The notes under the pieces: generated by a model
What the model saw: the letters and a program-made list of their open reading frames with translations, nothing else
The model's database searches: none
What the model was told of the DNA's origin: nothing
Position numbers and translations under genes: made by a program
Shown: piece after piece, positions 15,407-23,450 of the stretch
How the letters are laid out: every line of letters begins with the position of its first letter
How positions within the stretch are numbered: the first letter of the stretch is position 1
Origin: DATGUN01 sp035301285
Lineage (GTDB): Bacteria; Bacillota; Bacilli; Bacillales; Amphibacillaceae
Reading direction: 5' to 3'
NCBI GenBank assembly: GCA_035301285.1
Contig: DATGUN010000093.1
Coordinates: 1 to 33,831 of the forward strand
DNA: 33,831 nucleotides

Positions 15407-16780
15407 GTGAGGAATATACTTATAAGGGCTGGTATGTCACCGTTTGATACGTATAGTGCACCTGAAGTGATATTAAATAATTCGATAGGTGGCAATGTAG
15501 GGAATTTAATTTATCAGTATAGTGTCATTCGCACATTGATGACTGAAGAGACAACAATTACGCCTGACAATTATAAAAACGGGCCTGAATATGCTGAGGA
15601 GATTAACGCCAATTATGATTGTTATATCATACCACTGGCTGATGCGTTTAGAAAACAATTTGTTTCACAGCTACGTAATTATACAAAATTAATAAAAAAG
15701 CTTAAAATTCCAGTTATCGTTATTGGGGCAGGATTGAGGGCTCCATTTGAACCGAACCTAAAAGAAGGTTTTTCATTTGATGATGATGTAAGGGAATTTG
15801 TCAGTGCTGTATTGGAAAAATCGAGTATGTTAGGTTTAAGAGGTGAAATCACATCAAAGTATTTGTCTGGTCTCGGTTTTAAAGAAGGGGTCGATCATAC
15901 AGTTATAGGATGTCCTTCTATGTACGCTTTTGGGCGTGAATTAAATATTAGAAAGACGAATATAACAAAAGATTCTATGGTTTGTGTCAATTCATCCTTA
16001 TTATCACCGAATAACGTTCTGGACTTTATAGATAGAAGTATGGAGGAGTTTCCGAATCACTATTTTATTCCCCAGTGGATGAAGGAATTAGTGATGACAT
16101 ATGTCGGTTCGCCATCTGTAGGTGAAAGTAAGAAAAACTATCCAGCAAAAATGTCAGATGCTGCTTATATGAATAACCGAGTACGCTACTTTTTAAATGC
16201 AAAAACCTGGTTGGACTTTATTTCAAAGGCTGATTTGGCATTTGGAGCACGGTTGCACGGTAATATCACAGCAACGATTGCAGGAACGCCAAGTATCATA
16301 TTTCCGAAAGATGCCCGCATGAGGGAATTGACAGAATACCATGGATTGACACATGTTATGGCCAATGAGATTACGAAGGATACTCGCTTGATGGATGTTG
16401 TAGATAAAAGTGATTTCCAATCACCGACGAAAAAGCAAGGAGCAAATTTCGATCATTTTATCGATTTCTTGGATAAAAATAACTTGGAACATATTTATAA
16501 AGAAAATCCAAATCCGTCGAACGTCCCTTTTGATGATGCAATATCCAAGGTAGAACATCAACAACCATTGTGCCCAGTTAGTGGATGTAGTTTGGAGGAA
16601 ATGGTTGATCGTTGGGAAAAATATTACCCGGTAAAAAACACGAAAGATCAGATGAAGATAGAAAATAAAAATAAACAGATCAAAACGTTGCAGTCTAAGC
16701 TGAAAAAGTCGACTGGCACACTTAATAGAAAGTCTGTAAGATTAGCTTTGAAAACGGCAAATTTATTCAGTAAATACTAA
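15407..16780 (+). CDS. Polysaccharide pyruvyl transferase family protein
   Basis: Predicted to transfer pyruvate from phosphoenolpyruvate to a sugar of a cell-wall polymer as a ketal, adding negative charge. It has 457 residues and no signal peptide, so it is cytoplasmic. Family features: IGGNVGNLIYQYSV (27-40) near the N-terminus, VIVIGAGLRAPF in the middle of the first lobe, GLRGEITSKYL, and the diagnostic FGARLHGNITATIAGTPSII (279-298). The last 40 residues are Lys-rich and predicted coiled coil (KDQMKIENKNKQIKTLQSKL), longer than needed for the fold. Start: GTG at 15407, 7 nt after GGAG; no nearby ATG fits. Followed by a terminator, so separate from tarI. CsaB of Bacillus anthracis belongs to this family, but the acceptor here is unknown. 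Residue-level specificity cannot be judged. Confidence 0.85.
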   Translation: MRNILIRAGMSPFDTYSAPEVILNNSIGGNVGNLIYQYSVIRTLMTEETTITPDNYKNGPEYAEEINANYDCYIIPLADAFRKQFVSQLRNYTKLIKKLKIPVIVIGAGLRAPFEPNLKEGFSFDDDVREFVSAVLEKSSMLGLRGEITSKYLSGLGFKEGVDHTVIGCPSMYAFGRELNIRKTNITKDSMVCVNSSLLSPNNVLDFIDRSMEEFPNHYFIPQWMKELVMTYVGSPSVGESKKNYPAKMSDAAYMNNRVRYFLNAKTWLDFISKADLAFGARLHGNITATIAGTPSIIFPKDARMRELTEYHGLTHVMANEITKDTRLMDVVDKSDFQSPTKKQGANFDHFIDFLDKNNLEHIYKENPNPSNVPFDDAISKVEHQQPLCPVSGCSLEEMVDRWEKYYPVKNTKDQMKIENKNKQIKTLQSKLKKSTGTLNRKSVRLALKTANLFSKY

Positions 16781-16807
16781 TACCGGCGTATATTATAGCT
16801 CGTGCAA

Positions 16808-16855
16808 AAAGAGTCTATTCTGATTGTTACTTCAGGATAGACTCTTTCTGTTTTT
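16808..16855 (+). terminator. Rho-independent terminator
   Basis: A 16-bp stem, AAAGAGTCTATTCTGA (16808-16823) with TCAGGATAGACTCTTT (16832-16847), one G-T pair and an 8-nt loop, followed by a run of five Ts at 16851-16855. It lies 27 bp after the pyruvyl transferase stop. Confidence 0.88.
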
Positions 16856-17140
16856 AAAGTATTCAATTTGCGTTGCTAAGTTTTTTGACTCCCTTTTCGA
16901 ATATATCTGTATTCGAATCATTTTTCATCTTTTACGTTTGTGTTAAACATATATAAACGTATTTCAATTTGATATCAACAAATAACGCCTTTAATTGAAG
17001 TCTCGGCAAATTTGAAGGGACCCAGGCAAATAGTTTGCATTTATATTACATCTATTAAATGGCAATGATGATTTGTTCAATATGACAGTGAGTTATGGTA
17101 TAGTAGTGTAGAAACCAAAGATGAAACTAGAGGTGAGTAT
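16856..17140. other. Intergenic region upstream of tarI
   Basis: AT-rich, no ORF. A TATAGT at 17099-17104 is a plausible -10 for tarI, but the -35 (TTCAAT at 17 bp) is poor. The ribosome site GAGGTGA sits just before the tarI ATG. Confidence 0.35.
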
Positions 17141-17854
17141 ATGATTTATGCTGGAATTTTAGCAGGTGGAAAAGGTACACGTATGGGAAACGTACCGATG
17201 CCAAAACAATTTCTATTATTAAATGATAAACCGATAATCGTGCATACAGTTGAAAAATTCATTTTAAACAATAACTTTGAAAAAATTATTATAGCAACCC
17301 CTAAAGAATGGATCAATCATACCAAAGATATATTGGAAAAGTATAGAATAAACCTTCCCAAAGTCGAGGTTATTTCTGGTGGAAGTGACCGGAATGGAAC
17401 CATCATGAATATTATTGATTATGTTGAGGAAGGTTCAACAATAAATGAAGATGATATTTTAGTGACACACGATGCTGTACGTCCTTTTTTAACACACCGA
17501 ATCATTCAGGATAATATTGATCAAGGCTTGGAACATAGCGCAGTCGATACGGTGATTAGTGCGGTGGATACCATTGTGGAATCAGAAGATCAGGAATTTA
17601 TTTCATCTATACCGAGAAGGGACAATATGTTCCAAGGTCAAACGCCACAGACTTTTCATATGCAGAAATTGAGGCAGCTGTATAATGAATTGACATCAGA
17701 CGAAAAACAGATCCTGACAGATGCCTGCAAAATTTTTTCCATAAAAGGCGAAAAGGTAAAACTGGTGCAAGGTGAGGTATTCAATATTAAAGTCACTACT
17801 CCATACGACTTAAATGTAGCAAACGCGATAATTAAAGGGAGTTTAGATAAATGA
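17141..17854 (+). CDS. tarI: D-ribitol-5-phosphate cytidylyltransferase TarI
   Basis: Makes CDP-ribitol from CTP and ribitol-5-phosphate, the activated unit for poly(ribitol phosphate) teichoic acid. It has 237 residues, the usual size of the IspD/TarI family. Near-identical to staphylococcal TarI over long stretches: MIYAGILAGGKGTRMGNVPM with the glycine-rich CTP loop, then PKQF, VISGGSDRNGTIMN, VTHDAVRPFLTHRII, QGQTPQTF and FNIKVTTPYDLNVANAI. The PKQF plus HDAVRPF pattern separates TarI from IspD. Good GAGGTGA ribosome site. It overlaps tarJ by 4 bp (ATGA), so the two are translationally coupled and likely form an enzyme pair, as in Staphylococcus aureus and in Bacillus subtilis W23. Confidence 0.97.
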   Translation: MIYAGILAGGKGTRMGNVPMPKQFLLLNDKPIIVHTVEKFILNNNFEKIIIATPKEWINHTKDILEKYRINLPKVEVISGGSDRNGTIMNIIDYVEEGSTINEDDILVTHDAVRPFLTHRIIQDNIDQGLEHSAVDTVISAVDTIVESEDQEFISSIPRRDNMFQGQTPQTFHMQKLRQLYNELTSDEKQILTDACKIFSIKGEKVKLVQGEVFNIKVTTPYDLNVANAIIKGSLDK

Positions 17855-18876
17855 TTAACCAAGTATATCGATTGGTTTCACCAAGACAATTTGAAGTGAC
17901 GTATAAGGACAAGACAATAAATGATAAAGAAGTCGTAGTCAGACCTACACATCTTTCCATTTGTGCGGCTGACCAACGCTATTACACAGGCACACGCGGT
18001 GAAGAAGCGATGAAGAAAAAGTTGCCTATGGCGCTTATCCATGAGGGTGTGGGTGAGGTTGTGTTCGATCCAACCGAAAAGCTGAAAGTAGGCACCAAGG
18101 TTGTTATGGTTCCGAACACACCTACACAGACGGATTCATATATCGCTGAAAACTATTTGCGTTCGAGTAAGTTCAGGTCAAGTGGCTATGACGGTTTTAT
18201 GCAAGATTATGTTTTCTTGACACATGATCGGCTTGTGGAATTGCCACAGGATATTGATATGGATGTAGCAGCTTTCACAGAGCTAGTGACCATTGCCGTG
18301 CATTCATTGACACGCTTTGAGAAAAAAGCACATACTCGAAAAGAGACGTTTGGGGTGTGGGGAGATGGTAATTTAGGATTTATATCCAGCCTTATCCTCA
18401 AAAAATTATATCCTGAAAGCAAAGTCATTATTTTTGGGAAAACAGATTATAAATTAAATCATTTTTCATTTGTGGATGAAGCCATCAAAATCGGTGAAAT
18501 TCCAGAAGATCTTTCGATTGACCATGCTGTTGAATGTGCTGGCGGGAAAGGTAGCCAGTATGCAGTGGACCAGATAATCGATCACATTAACCCCGAGGGG
18601 ACCATTTGTTTGCTGGGTGTCAGCGAATACCCGATCGAAGTAAATACAAGGATGGTTCTGGAAAAAGGGTTAACGGTTCTTGGAAGCAGCAGGAGTGGTG
18701 CAACGGATTTTCAGAACACAATAGATATTTATGCTGAGCATCCGGAAGTTGTTGATTATTTAAGTACACTTGTTGGAGAAGTTCATGATGTCAGGAAAGT
18801 AAATAATATTACTTCAGCTTTTGAGGGTGATCTAGCAACCTCATGGGGGAAAACAGTCATGAGATGGATGATTTAG
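17851..18876 (+). CDS. tarJ: Ribulose-5-phosphate reductase TarJ
   Basis: NADPH-dependent, zinc-binding alcohol dehydrogenase family enzyme that reduces ribulose-5-phosphate to ribitol-5-phosphate for TarI. It has 341 residues, the normal length. Very close to TarJ of staphylococci: MINQVYRLVSPRQFEVTY, LSICAADQRYYTG with the zinc ligand Cys38, ALIHEGVGEV with His64 and Glu65, VVMVPNTPT, FRSSGYDGFMQDY, the nucleotide-binding GVWGDGNLGF, IFGKTDYKLNHFSFVDEA, and ECAGGKGSQYAV. ATG overlaps the tarI stop by 4 bp. The next gene starts one base after its stop, continuing the operon. Confidence 0.97.
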   Translation: MINQVYRLVSPRQFEVTYKDKTINDKEVVVRPTHLSICAADQRYYTGTRGEEAMKKKLPMALIHEGVGEVVFDPTEKLKVGTKVVMVPNTPTQTDSYIAENYLRSSKFRSSGYDGFMQDYVFLTHDRLVELPQDIDMDVAAFTELVTIAVHSLTRFEKKAHTRKETFGVWGDGNLGFISSLILKKLYPESKVIIFGKTDYKLNHFSFVDEAIKIGEIPEDLSIDHAVECAGGKGSQYAVDQIIDHINPEGTICLLGVSEYPIEVNTRMVLEKGLTVLGSSRSGATDFQNTIDIYAEHPEVVDYLSTLVGEVHDVRKVNNITSAFEGDLATSWGKTVMRWMI

Positions 18877-18877
18877 A

Positions 18878-20032
18878 ATGGGTTTTGTTAGGTTCCTCAA
18901 GAATGTTTATATTACAATTTTTTCACTTATCTTAAGGGCAGTGTATATCACCAGTCGGATGATGACTTCAAAAGATGATATGAAGGCTGTCTTTGTGACA
19001 TCAAGAGCAGGTAAGCTTGAAGGAAATTTGCTTTTTGTTTATGAAGAACTTAAAAAACAATTGCCTTATACTAAGATTCATTTTGTGCATGCAAATAACA
19101 AAATGAATCTTAGTATGTTTAAAGAAATAATATCATTATCGAATACCAGGTATTTGATCATTGATGACTATTATTTACCGATCTATCTCATTAAGCCAAG
19201 TGCTCATTTAAAAGTTATACAGTTATGGCATGCAGCAGGGGCATTTAAGAAGTTCGGGTACAGTACAGTCGGTACAAAATTTGGCCCAGACCCTTCCTAT
19301 TTGAAGCGTGTACCTGTTCATTCGAATTACACACATGTGTATGTATCAGCTGAAAAGTTCATTCAAAATTATGCTGAGGCATTTAATATGTCCGCTGCAA
19401 ATATATTTCCGTACGGACTTCCAAGAATCGATTTTTTTAATGATACGGAAAAGAAGGCATGCTTTAAAAAGAATGTTTATGAGACATATCCTATCTTGGG
19501 AAAAGATGATTCGATAAATATACTTATTGCTCCAACATACCGAGCAAATAAAAAATATGGTGAATCAACTTCAGAGTTCACGCAAAATGTGTTAAACGTT
19601 ATATCTCGTTTGAATGAAGATATATTGATCATTTTTAAATCCCATCCTTATACAAGTAAAAAGGATTTGAGTATATTAAGGGATTGTTCCAATGTTATAA
19701 TAGCAGATGACTATTCCATAAATGAATGGATGGTTGTTTCGGATGCATTTGTGACGGATTATTCTTCGGCTATATTTGAGTATGCCTTGTTGAAGCGGCC
19801 CTTAGCACACTTTGTGCCCGATTACGAAGAATATAGCACGAATCGGGGATTCTATTCAACAATCGATGATATTTCGGATGGTGCTATCCTAAAAGATGAG
19901 AATGCGCTCATCGAGTGGCTGAATAGCAGAACTAAAAATGAATATTTCAACACATTAAGAATGATTGATTATAACTTTGACTATACCGAGAATATTTCCA
20001 GTAGAATAGTGAAACACTTTACCATGAAGTAG
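18878..20032 (+). CDS. CDP-polyol phosphotransferase, TarF/TarK-like
   Basis: GT-B fold, TagB/TarF/TarL family, 384 residues, so of primase size rather than polymerase size. A hydrophobic or amphipathic N-terminus (8-25) may sit in the membrane. Motifs: FVTSRAGKLEGNLLFVYEEL (39-58, the donor-lobe start), VIQLWHAAGAFKKFGYST (113-130, catalytic-type His118), YGLPRIDFFND, LIAPTYRANKKYG, IIFKSHPY (251-258) and VTDYSSAIFEYALL (292-305). It starts one base after the tarJ stop with a weak ribosome site, so translation is probably coupled. In Bacillus subtilis W23 the same place, beside the polymerase TarL, holds TarK, which adds the first ribitol phosphate; in Staphylococcus TarF adds glycerol phosphate. 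Sequence alone does not decide between them. Confidence 0.83.
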   Translation: MGFVRFLKNVYITIFSLILRAVYITSRMMTSKDDMKAVFVTSRAGKLEGNLLFVYEELKKQLPYTKIHFVHANNKMNLSMFKEIISLSNTRYLIIDDYYLPIYLIKPSAHLKVIQLWHAAGAFKKFGYSTVGTKFGPDPSYLKRVPVHSNYTHVYVSAEKFIQNYAEAFNMSAANIFPYGLPRIDFFNDTEKKACFKKNVYETYPILGKDDSINILIAPTYRANKKYGESTSEFTQNVLNVISRLNEDILIIFKSHPYTSKKDLSILRDCSNVIIADDYSINEWMVVSDAFVTDYSSAIFEYALLKRPLAHFVPDYEEYSTNRGFYSTIDDISDGAILKDENALIEWLNSRTKNEYFNTLRMIDYNFDYTENISSRIVKHFTMK

Positions 20033-20047
20033 AAAAGGGAGAGCAAT

Positions 20048-21958
20048 ATGTATATTTCTTCTATTGATAACAAAAATGCCGAGATAGCAAATGATGTTTT
20101 ATCCAAAGACGATGTTGTTAAATTAGGTATCAGTGGAGCGTACCTGGAAATAGCGGGTTACGCTATTATCGATGGGTTGAATACCGAAATAGAACATAGG
20201 ATAAGAAAGACTTTGGTAATTATACAGAAGGTGGATATCAAAGAACTGAGGGAAAAATATGAATCGTATTATGAAGAGGCGTCTGATGATGAAATCCTTG
20301 AAGATTACACGATAGAATGTGTTCTGGATAATTGCCTGCTTTCTGAAATCACGGATGACGCAGCGTTTTCGGAAGACGAATTGAATTCATTGGCTGGATA
20401 TACAGGTAATATAGATCTATCCACCATCAATAATGGCAAACCGTTGGGTGCGGGTCACTATGATGTTTATATTAAATTAGAACAATTATCAAGCGCCAAT
20501 GATAACATAAAATACGAAAAGATGCTCCCGATATCAAATGTGAACAGATTAATGAAAAGTGATATCATTACGACAAAACTGGAGTACTTTTCAAAAAAAC
20601 GTATATTGAAATATAATTTGATTGTTTCATTTAATAAGTACAGTAAAACGTTGCAATTAAAAAATTCATTGCTGCAATCCTATGATCCCAAGGATATGCC
20701 TGATTATGAGGATACAAGAGAAAATCGCTATGTGGCAGCCTTGAAAAGACGATTGTTTAAATTATGTTATATGCTATTTTGTCTTTTACCCATTAACAAA
20801 AAGAAAATTGTGTTTGCGTCCGATAGCCGTTCTGAATTAAATGGGAACCTCTATTTTGTTTATGAAGAATTGTACAAACGCAATATGGATTTGAAAATCA
20901 AGTTTGCTTTTAATGATCGCATTGATAATAAAAAATCAGTTTTCGACTTAATAAGAATGGCGTTTCAATTTGCCACGTCCAATATTATTTTGTTGGATGA
21001 TTTCTATCCGATGATCTATCCGTTAAGAATACGGAAAAAGTCGGACTTGATACAAGTGTGGCACGCTGCCGGGGCGTTTAAGACATTTGGATTCAGTCGT
21101 GTTGGCAGACCGGGAGGGCCATCCATTCATTCGAAGAACCATAAGAATTATACTAAAGCCTTAGTAAGCAGTGAAGGTGTAAGGGAAAATTACGCGGAAG
21201 GCTTTGGGATTATGCTTGATCGGGTTTATGCAACTGGTGTCCCAAGGTCAGACGTTTTCTTTGACGAAGAATATAAATCCTATGTCAGGGACACGCTTTA
21301 TTCGAAATATCCATATTTAAAAGACAAAAAGGTTATTTTATTCGCACCAACATTCAGGGGGAATGGACAGGCTTCAGCGTATTATCCGTTTGAGAACCTT
21401 GAATTGGATAAGATATATAATGAATTGAATGAGGAATATGTGTTTTTATTTAAAATCCATCCTTTTGTGAAGAACAAATTAAATATTCCTTATAAGTATA
21501 CCGACTTCTTTTACGATTTTAGCGAATATCGTGAAATAAATGACTTGTTGCTTGTAACAGACATACTGATTACCGATTATTCGTCCGTTTGTTTTGAGTT
21601 TTCATTGTTGGAAAAGCCCATGTTGTTTTTTGCCTTTGATGTTGAACAATATATTGAAGAACGTGACTTTTATTATGATTACTTTGATTTTATACCCGGT
21701 CCTTTGATACGGACAACGACGGAAATGGTCAACACCATTAAAGAAGGTGACTTTGACATGGAGAAAATCCCGCCGTTTGTTAGATACTTCTTTGATGATA
21801 CGCTTGGGAAAGCATCAGAAAATGTGGTTGATCAAGTCATCATACCAAGTCTAGAAAATGAGGACTTGGAAGATGAAGAAGAAGAGAAAGGTATTTTACC
21901 GCCACCTAAATCAAGAATTGAGTTGTTTGAACGATCGATTAAAAAGGATGATGAATGA
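20048..21958 (+). CDS. tarL: Teichoic acid poly(ribitol phosphate) polymerase, TarL-like
   Basis: Probably extends the teichoic acid chain with ribitol phosphate from CDP-ribitol. It has 636 residues: an N-terminal accessory domain of about 230 residues without recognised motifs and rich in acidic residues (YYEEASDDEILEDY), then a GT-B domain with VFASDSRSELNGNLYFVYEE (255-274), LIQVWHAAGAFKTFGFSR (334-351, catalytic-type His339), ATGVPRSDVFF, LFAPTFRGNG (431-440), LFKIHPF (467-473) and ITDYSSVCFEFSLL (508-521). The C-terminal tail is very acidic (ENEDLEDEEEEKG). Length and N-terminal extension match TarL/TarF-type polymerases. AAGGGAG is well spaced before ATG 20048. It is the last gene of tarI-tarJ-384 aa-636 aa. 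Ribitol specificity is inferred from tarIJ next door. Confidence 0.86.
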   Translation: MYISSIDNKNAEIANDVLSKDDVVKLGISGAYLEIAGYAIIDGLNTEIEHRIRKTLVIIQKVDIKELREKYESYYEEASDDEILEDYTIECVLDNCLLSEITDDAAFSEDELNSLAGYTGNIDLSTINNGKPLGAGHYDVYIKLEQLSSANDNIKYEKMLPISNVNRLMKSDIITTKLEYFSKKRILKYNLIVSFNKYSKTLQLKNSLLQSYDPKDMPDYEDTRENRYVAALKRRLFKLCYMLFCLLPINKKKIVFASDSRSELNGNLYFVYEELYKRNMDLKIKFAFNDRIDNKKSVFDLIRMAFQFATSNIILLDDFYPMIYPLRIRKKSDLIQVWHAAGAFKTFGFSRVGRPGGPSIHSKNHKNYTKALVSSEGVRENYAEGFGIMLDRVYATGVPRSDVFFDEEYKSYVRDTLYSKYPYLKDKKVILFAPTFRGNGQASAYYPFENLELDKIYNELNEEYVFLFKIHPFVKNKLNIPYKYTDFFYDFSEYREINDLLLVTDILITDYSSVCFEFSLLEKPMLFFAFDVEQYIEERDFYYDYFDFIPGPLIRTTTEMVNTIKEGDFDMEKIPPFVRYFFDDTLGKASENVVDQVIIPSLENEDLEDEEEEKGILPPPKSRIELFERSIKKDDE

Positions 21959-22195
21959 GTTTTGGTATGGATTACATTAAGAATAGATTAATTTCTTCTT
22001 TTGCTAATTTCCCTGATTTTGAGATTAAAAGTTTATAATTAGGGGTATAAAATCTGGAAGTATCATTTCTTTTTTATATAAATGATTTTCATGTAGAGGG
22101 GTATGAAAATAAAACCTCTCCAGCTAGAAGTTGATCATGGGTTTGAATAAGAGTGGTTTTTCTTTTAAAGGAGAAGAATTGGAAGGTTGTTCAAT

Positions 22196-22936
22196 ATGCC
22201 AATCGAGAGTAACAGAAACATTGTTCCGATTATGGACATCGGTTTTATAAATATCAGTAAAAAAGACTTTCTGTATACTTGTCTATATCCTAAGATTGAT
22301 AACGCGGATAAAACATTCATTGTGACGGCTAATCCTGAAATCGTTATGAGGACGAAGGAAGATGCATCATTTAGACAGATCGTTCAAGAGGCTGATTATA
22401 TTGTGCCAGATGGTGCAGGGATCATTCTTGCATCCAAGTACTTGGGAAACCCCATTGAGGAGCGCATACCCGGGTATGATTTAATGCTAGATCTATTGGG
22501 CTATGCAGAGGAGAAAGGACTGTCATGTTATTTTCTTGGTGCCGCTGAAGATGTCATAACGAAAACGGTCGATAATATAAAAAGGGATTACCCCAATGTA
22601 ACCATTGCAGGGTATCATCATGGGTATTTCCCTGATCATGATGAAAGTATAGTCGAAGCGGTTAAGGATGCAAATCCCGATTTGATATTTGTAGCGCTTG
22701 GTTCTCCGAGACAAGAAGAGTGGATTACGACATATAAGGATTCTTTTTCTAAAGGTTTATTCATGGGCGTTGGAGGTAGTTTTGACGTGATTGCCGGTGA
22801 AGTTAAACGGGCGCCTGATAAATGGATAAAGTTGAATTTGGAATGGCTGTATCGCCTGTTAAAACAGCCTTTTCGTTGGCGACGCATACTGAAGTCAATC
22901 AAGTTCATATTTTTAATTATATTTAAGAGAAAGTAG
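22196..22936 (+). CDS. tagA: N-acetylglucosaminyldiphosphoundecaprenol ManNAc transferase TagA
   Basis: WecG/TagA/CpsF glycosyltransferase (GT26) that adds ManNAc from UDP-ManNAc to undecaprenyl-PP-GlcNAc, the second step after TagO. It has 246 residues, the usual size. Motifs: FIVTANPEIVMR (41-52), VPDGAGIILASKYLG with catalytic-type Asp72 (70-84), RIPGYDLM, CYFLGAAEDV, GYHHGYF, IFVALGSPRQEEWI (164-177) and GVGGSFDVIAGEVKRAP (191-207). The C-terminal appendage WLYRLLKQPFRWRRILKSIK is basic and ends in a hydrophobic helix, as in membrane-binding TagA. Start: GGAAGG at 22181-22186 is 9 nt from the ATG at 22196; the upstream TTG at 22187 abuts that site and is unlikely. A TATAAT at 22034-22039 lacks a good -35, so it may be read from the tar operon or have its own weak promoter. 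Confidence 0.95.
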   Translation: MPIESNRNIVPIMDIGFINISKKDFLYTCLYPKIDNADKTFIVTANPEIVMRTKEDASFRQIVQEADYIVPDGAGIILASKYLGNPIEERIPGYDLMLDLLGYAEEKGLSCYFLGAAEDVITKTVDNIKRDYPNVTIAGYHHGYFPDHDESIVEAVKDANPDLIFVALGSPRQEEWITTYKDSFSKGLFMGVGGSFDVIAGEVKRAPDKWIKLNLEWLYRLLKQPFRWRRILKSIKFIFLIIFKRK

Positions 22937-22986
22937 ACAGTGTGTTGACATTTTCATAGACTTGATAGAAGTGAAGCATTCTGATA

Positions 22987-23031
22987 AGCACTATATCCCG
23001 CTTTTTTGGCTGGGGATAGTGCTTTTTTTAT
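22987..23031 (+). terminator. Terminator after tagA
   Basis: Stem AGCACTAT plus CCC against GGG plus ATAGTGCT, with a 2-nt bulge and a loop containing CGCTTTTTTGGCT, followed by seven Ts (23024-23030). It starts 51 bp after the tagA stop. Confidence 0.85.
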
Positions 23032-23330
23032 TGGTCGTTCTGAGCTCGATTCCCTGAAATTGCCGTTTTTGTTTCAGGAGGTTAAGAATCCATTACTTTT
23101 TTGTTAATGCGGATGAATTTAACGGCTGGATGTATATAATGGTAGTAGGAAAATCATTGGTATCATTGGTTTTTTATAAAAAATGTACAGGTTCTCGGTT
23201 AAGCTACCAAGAACTTTTTTCTTTTTTGATTTGACTCGCATGAGTTAGGGAATAATAACTATTAATCTGGGTCAGAATCACGAGTGAAGGATAGGGGATA
23301 ACCTTTCCAGATAACTTGAGGTAGTGGGGT
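23032..23330 (+). other. Non-coding stretch with TATAAT and a second hairpin-T signal
   Basis: A perfect TATAAT (23135-23140) with no good -35 precedes a hairpin GTTCTCGGT / ACCAAGAAC (23191-23199 and 23206-23214, one mismatch) followed by TTTTTTCTTTTTT. If both work, a transcript of about 75 nt would be made. Alternatively the hairpin is an attenuator ahead of the acyltransferase. No ORF is visible before 23331. Confidence 0.3.
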
Positions 23331-23450
23331 GTGACAATGCAGCTGATGGAGAAAATAGACGTAGATCAACGACAGAAAAACATGAGCCAAACAGATCCAG
23401 AAACACACAATGTGCATGATACAAAAAATGCTTGTGGTGATATGAAATGA
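23331..23450 (+). CDS. Small hydrophilic protein overlapping the acyltransferase start
   Basis: An ORF of 39 codons from GTG 23331, or 37 from ATG 23337 (MQLMEKIDVDQRQKN... ending NACGDMK). GAGGT is 8 nt before the GTG, and GGGGTG lies before the ATG. Its TGA overlaps the ATG of the acyltransferase (ATGA at 23447-23450), the arrangement used for translational coupling. The product is hydrophilic, without signal peptide or known motif. I do not recognise it. It may be a real small protein, or a translated leader that delivers ribosomes to the acyltransferase start. Confidence 0.45.
   Translation: MTMQLMEKIDVDQRQKNMSQTDPETHNVHDTKNACGDMK

Noticed and set aside
16781..17140. Riboswitch or T-box ahead of tarI
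   Set aside because: Apart from the terminator of the previous gene I find no specifier loop, T-box core or aptamer-like conserved fold.
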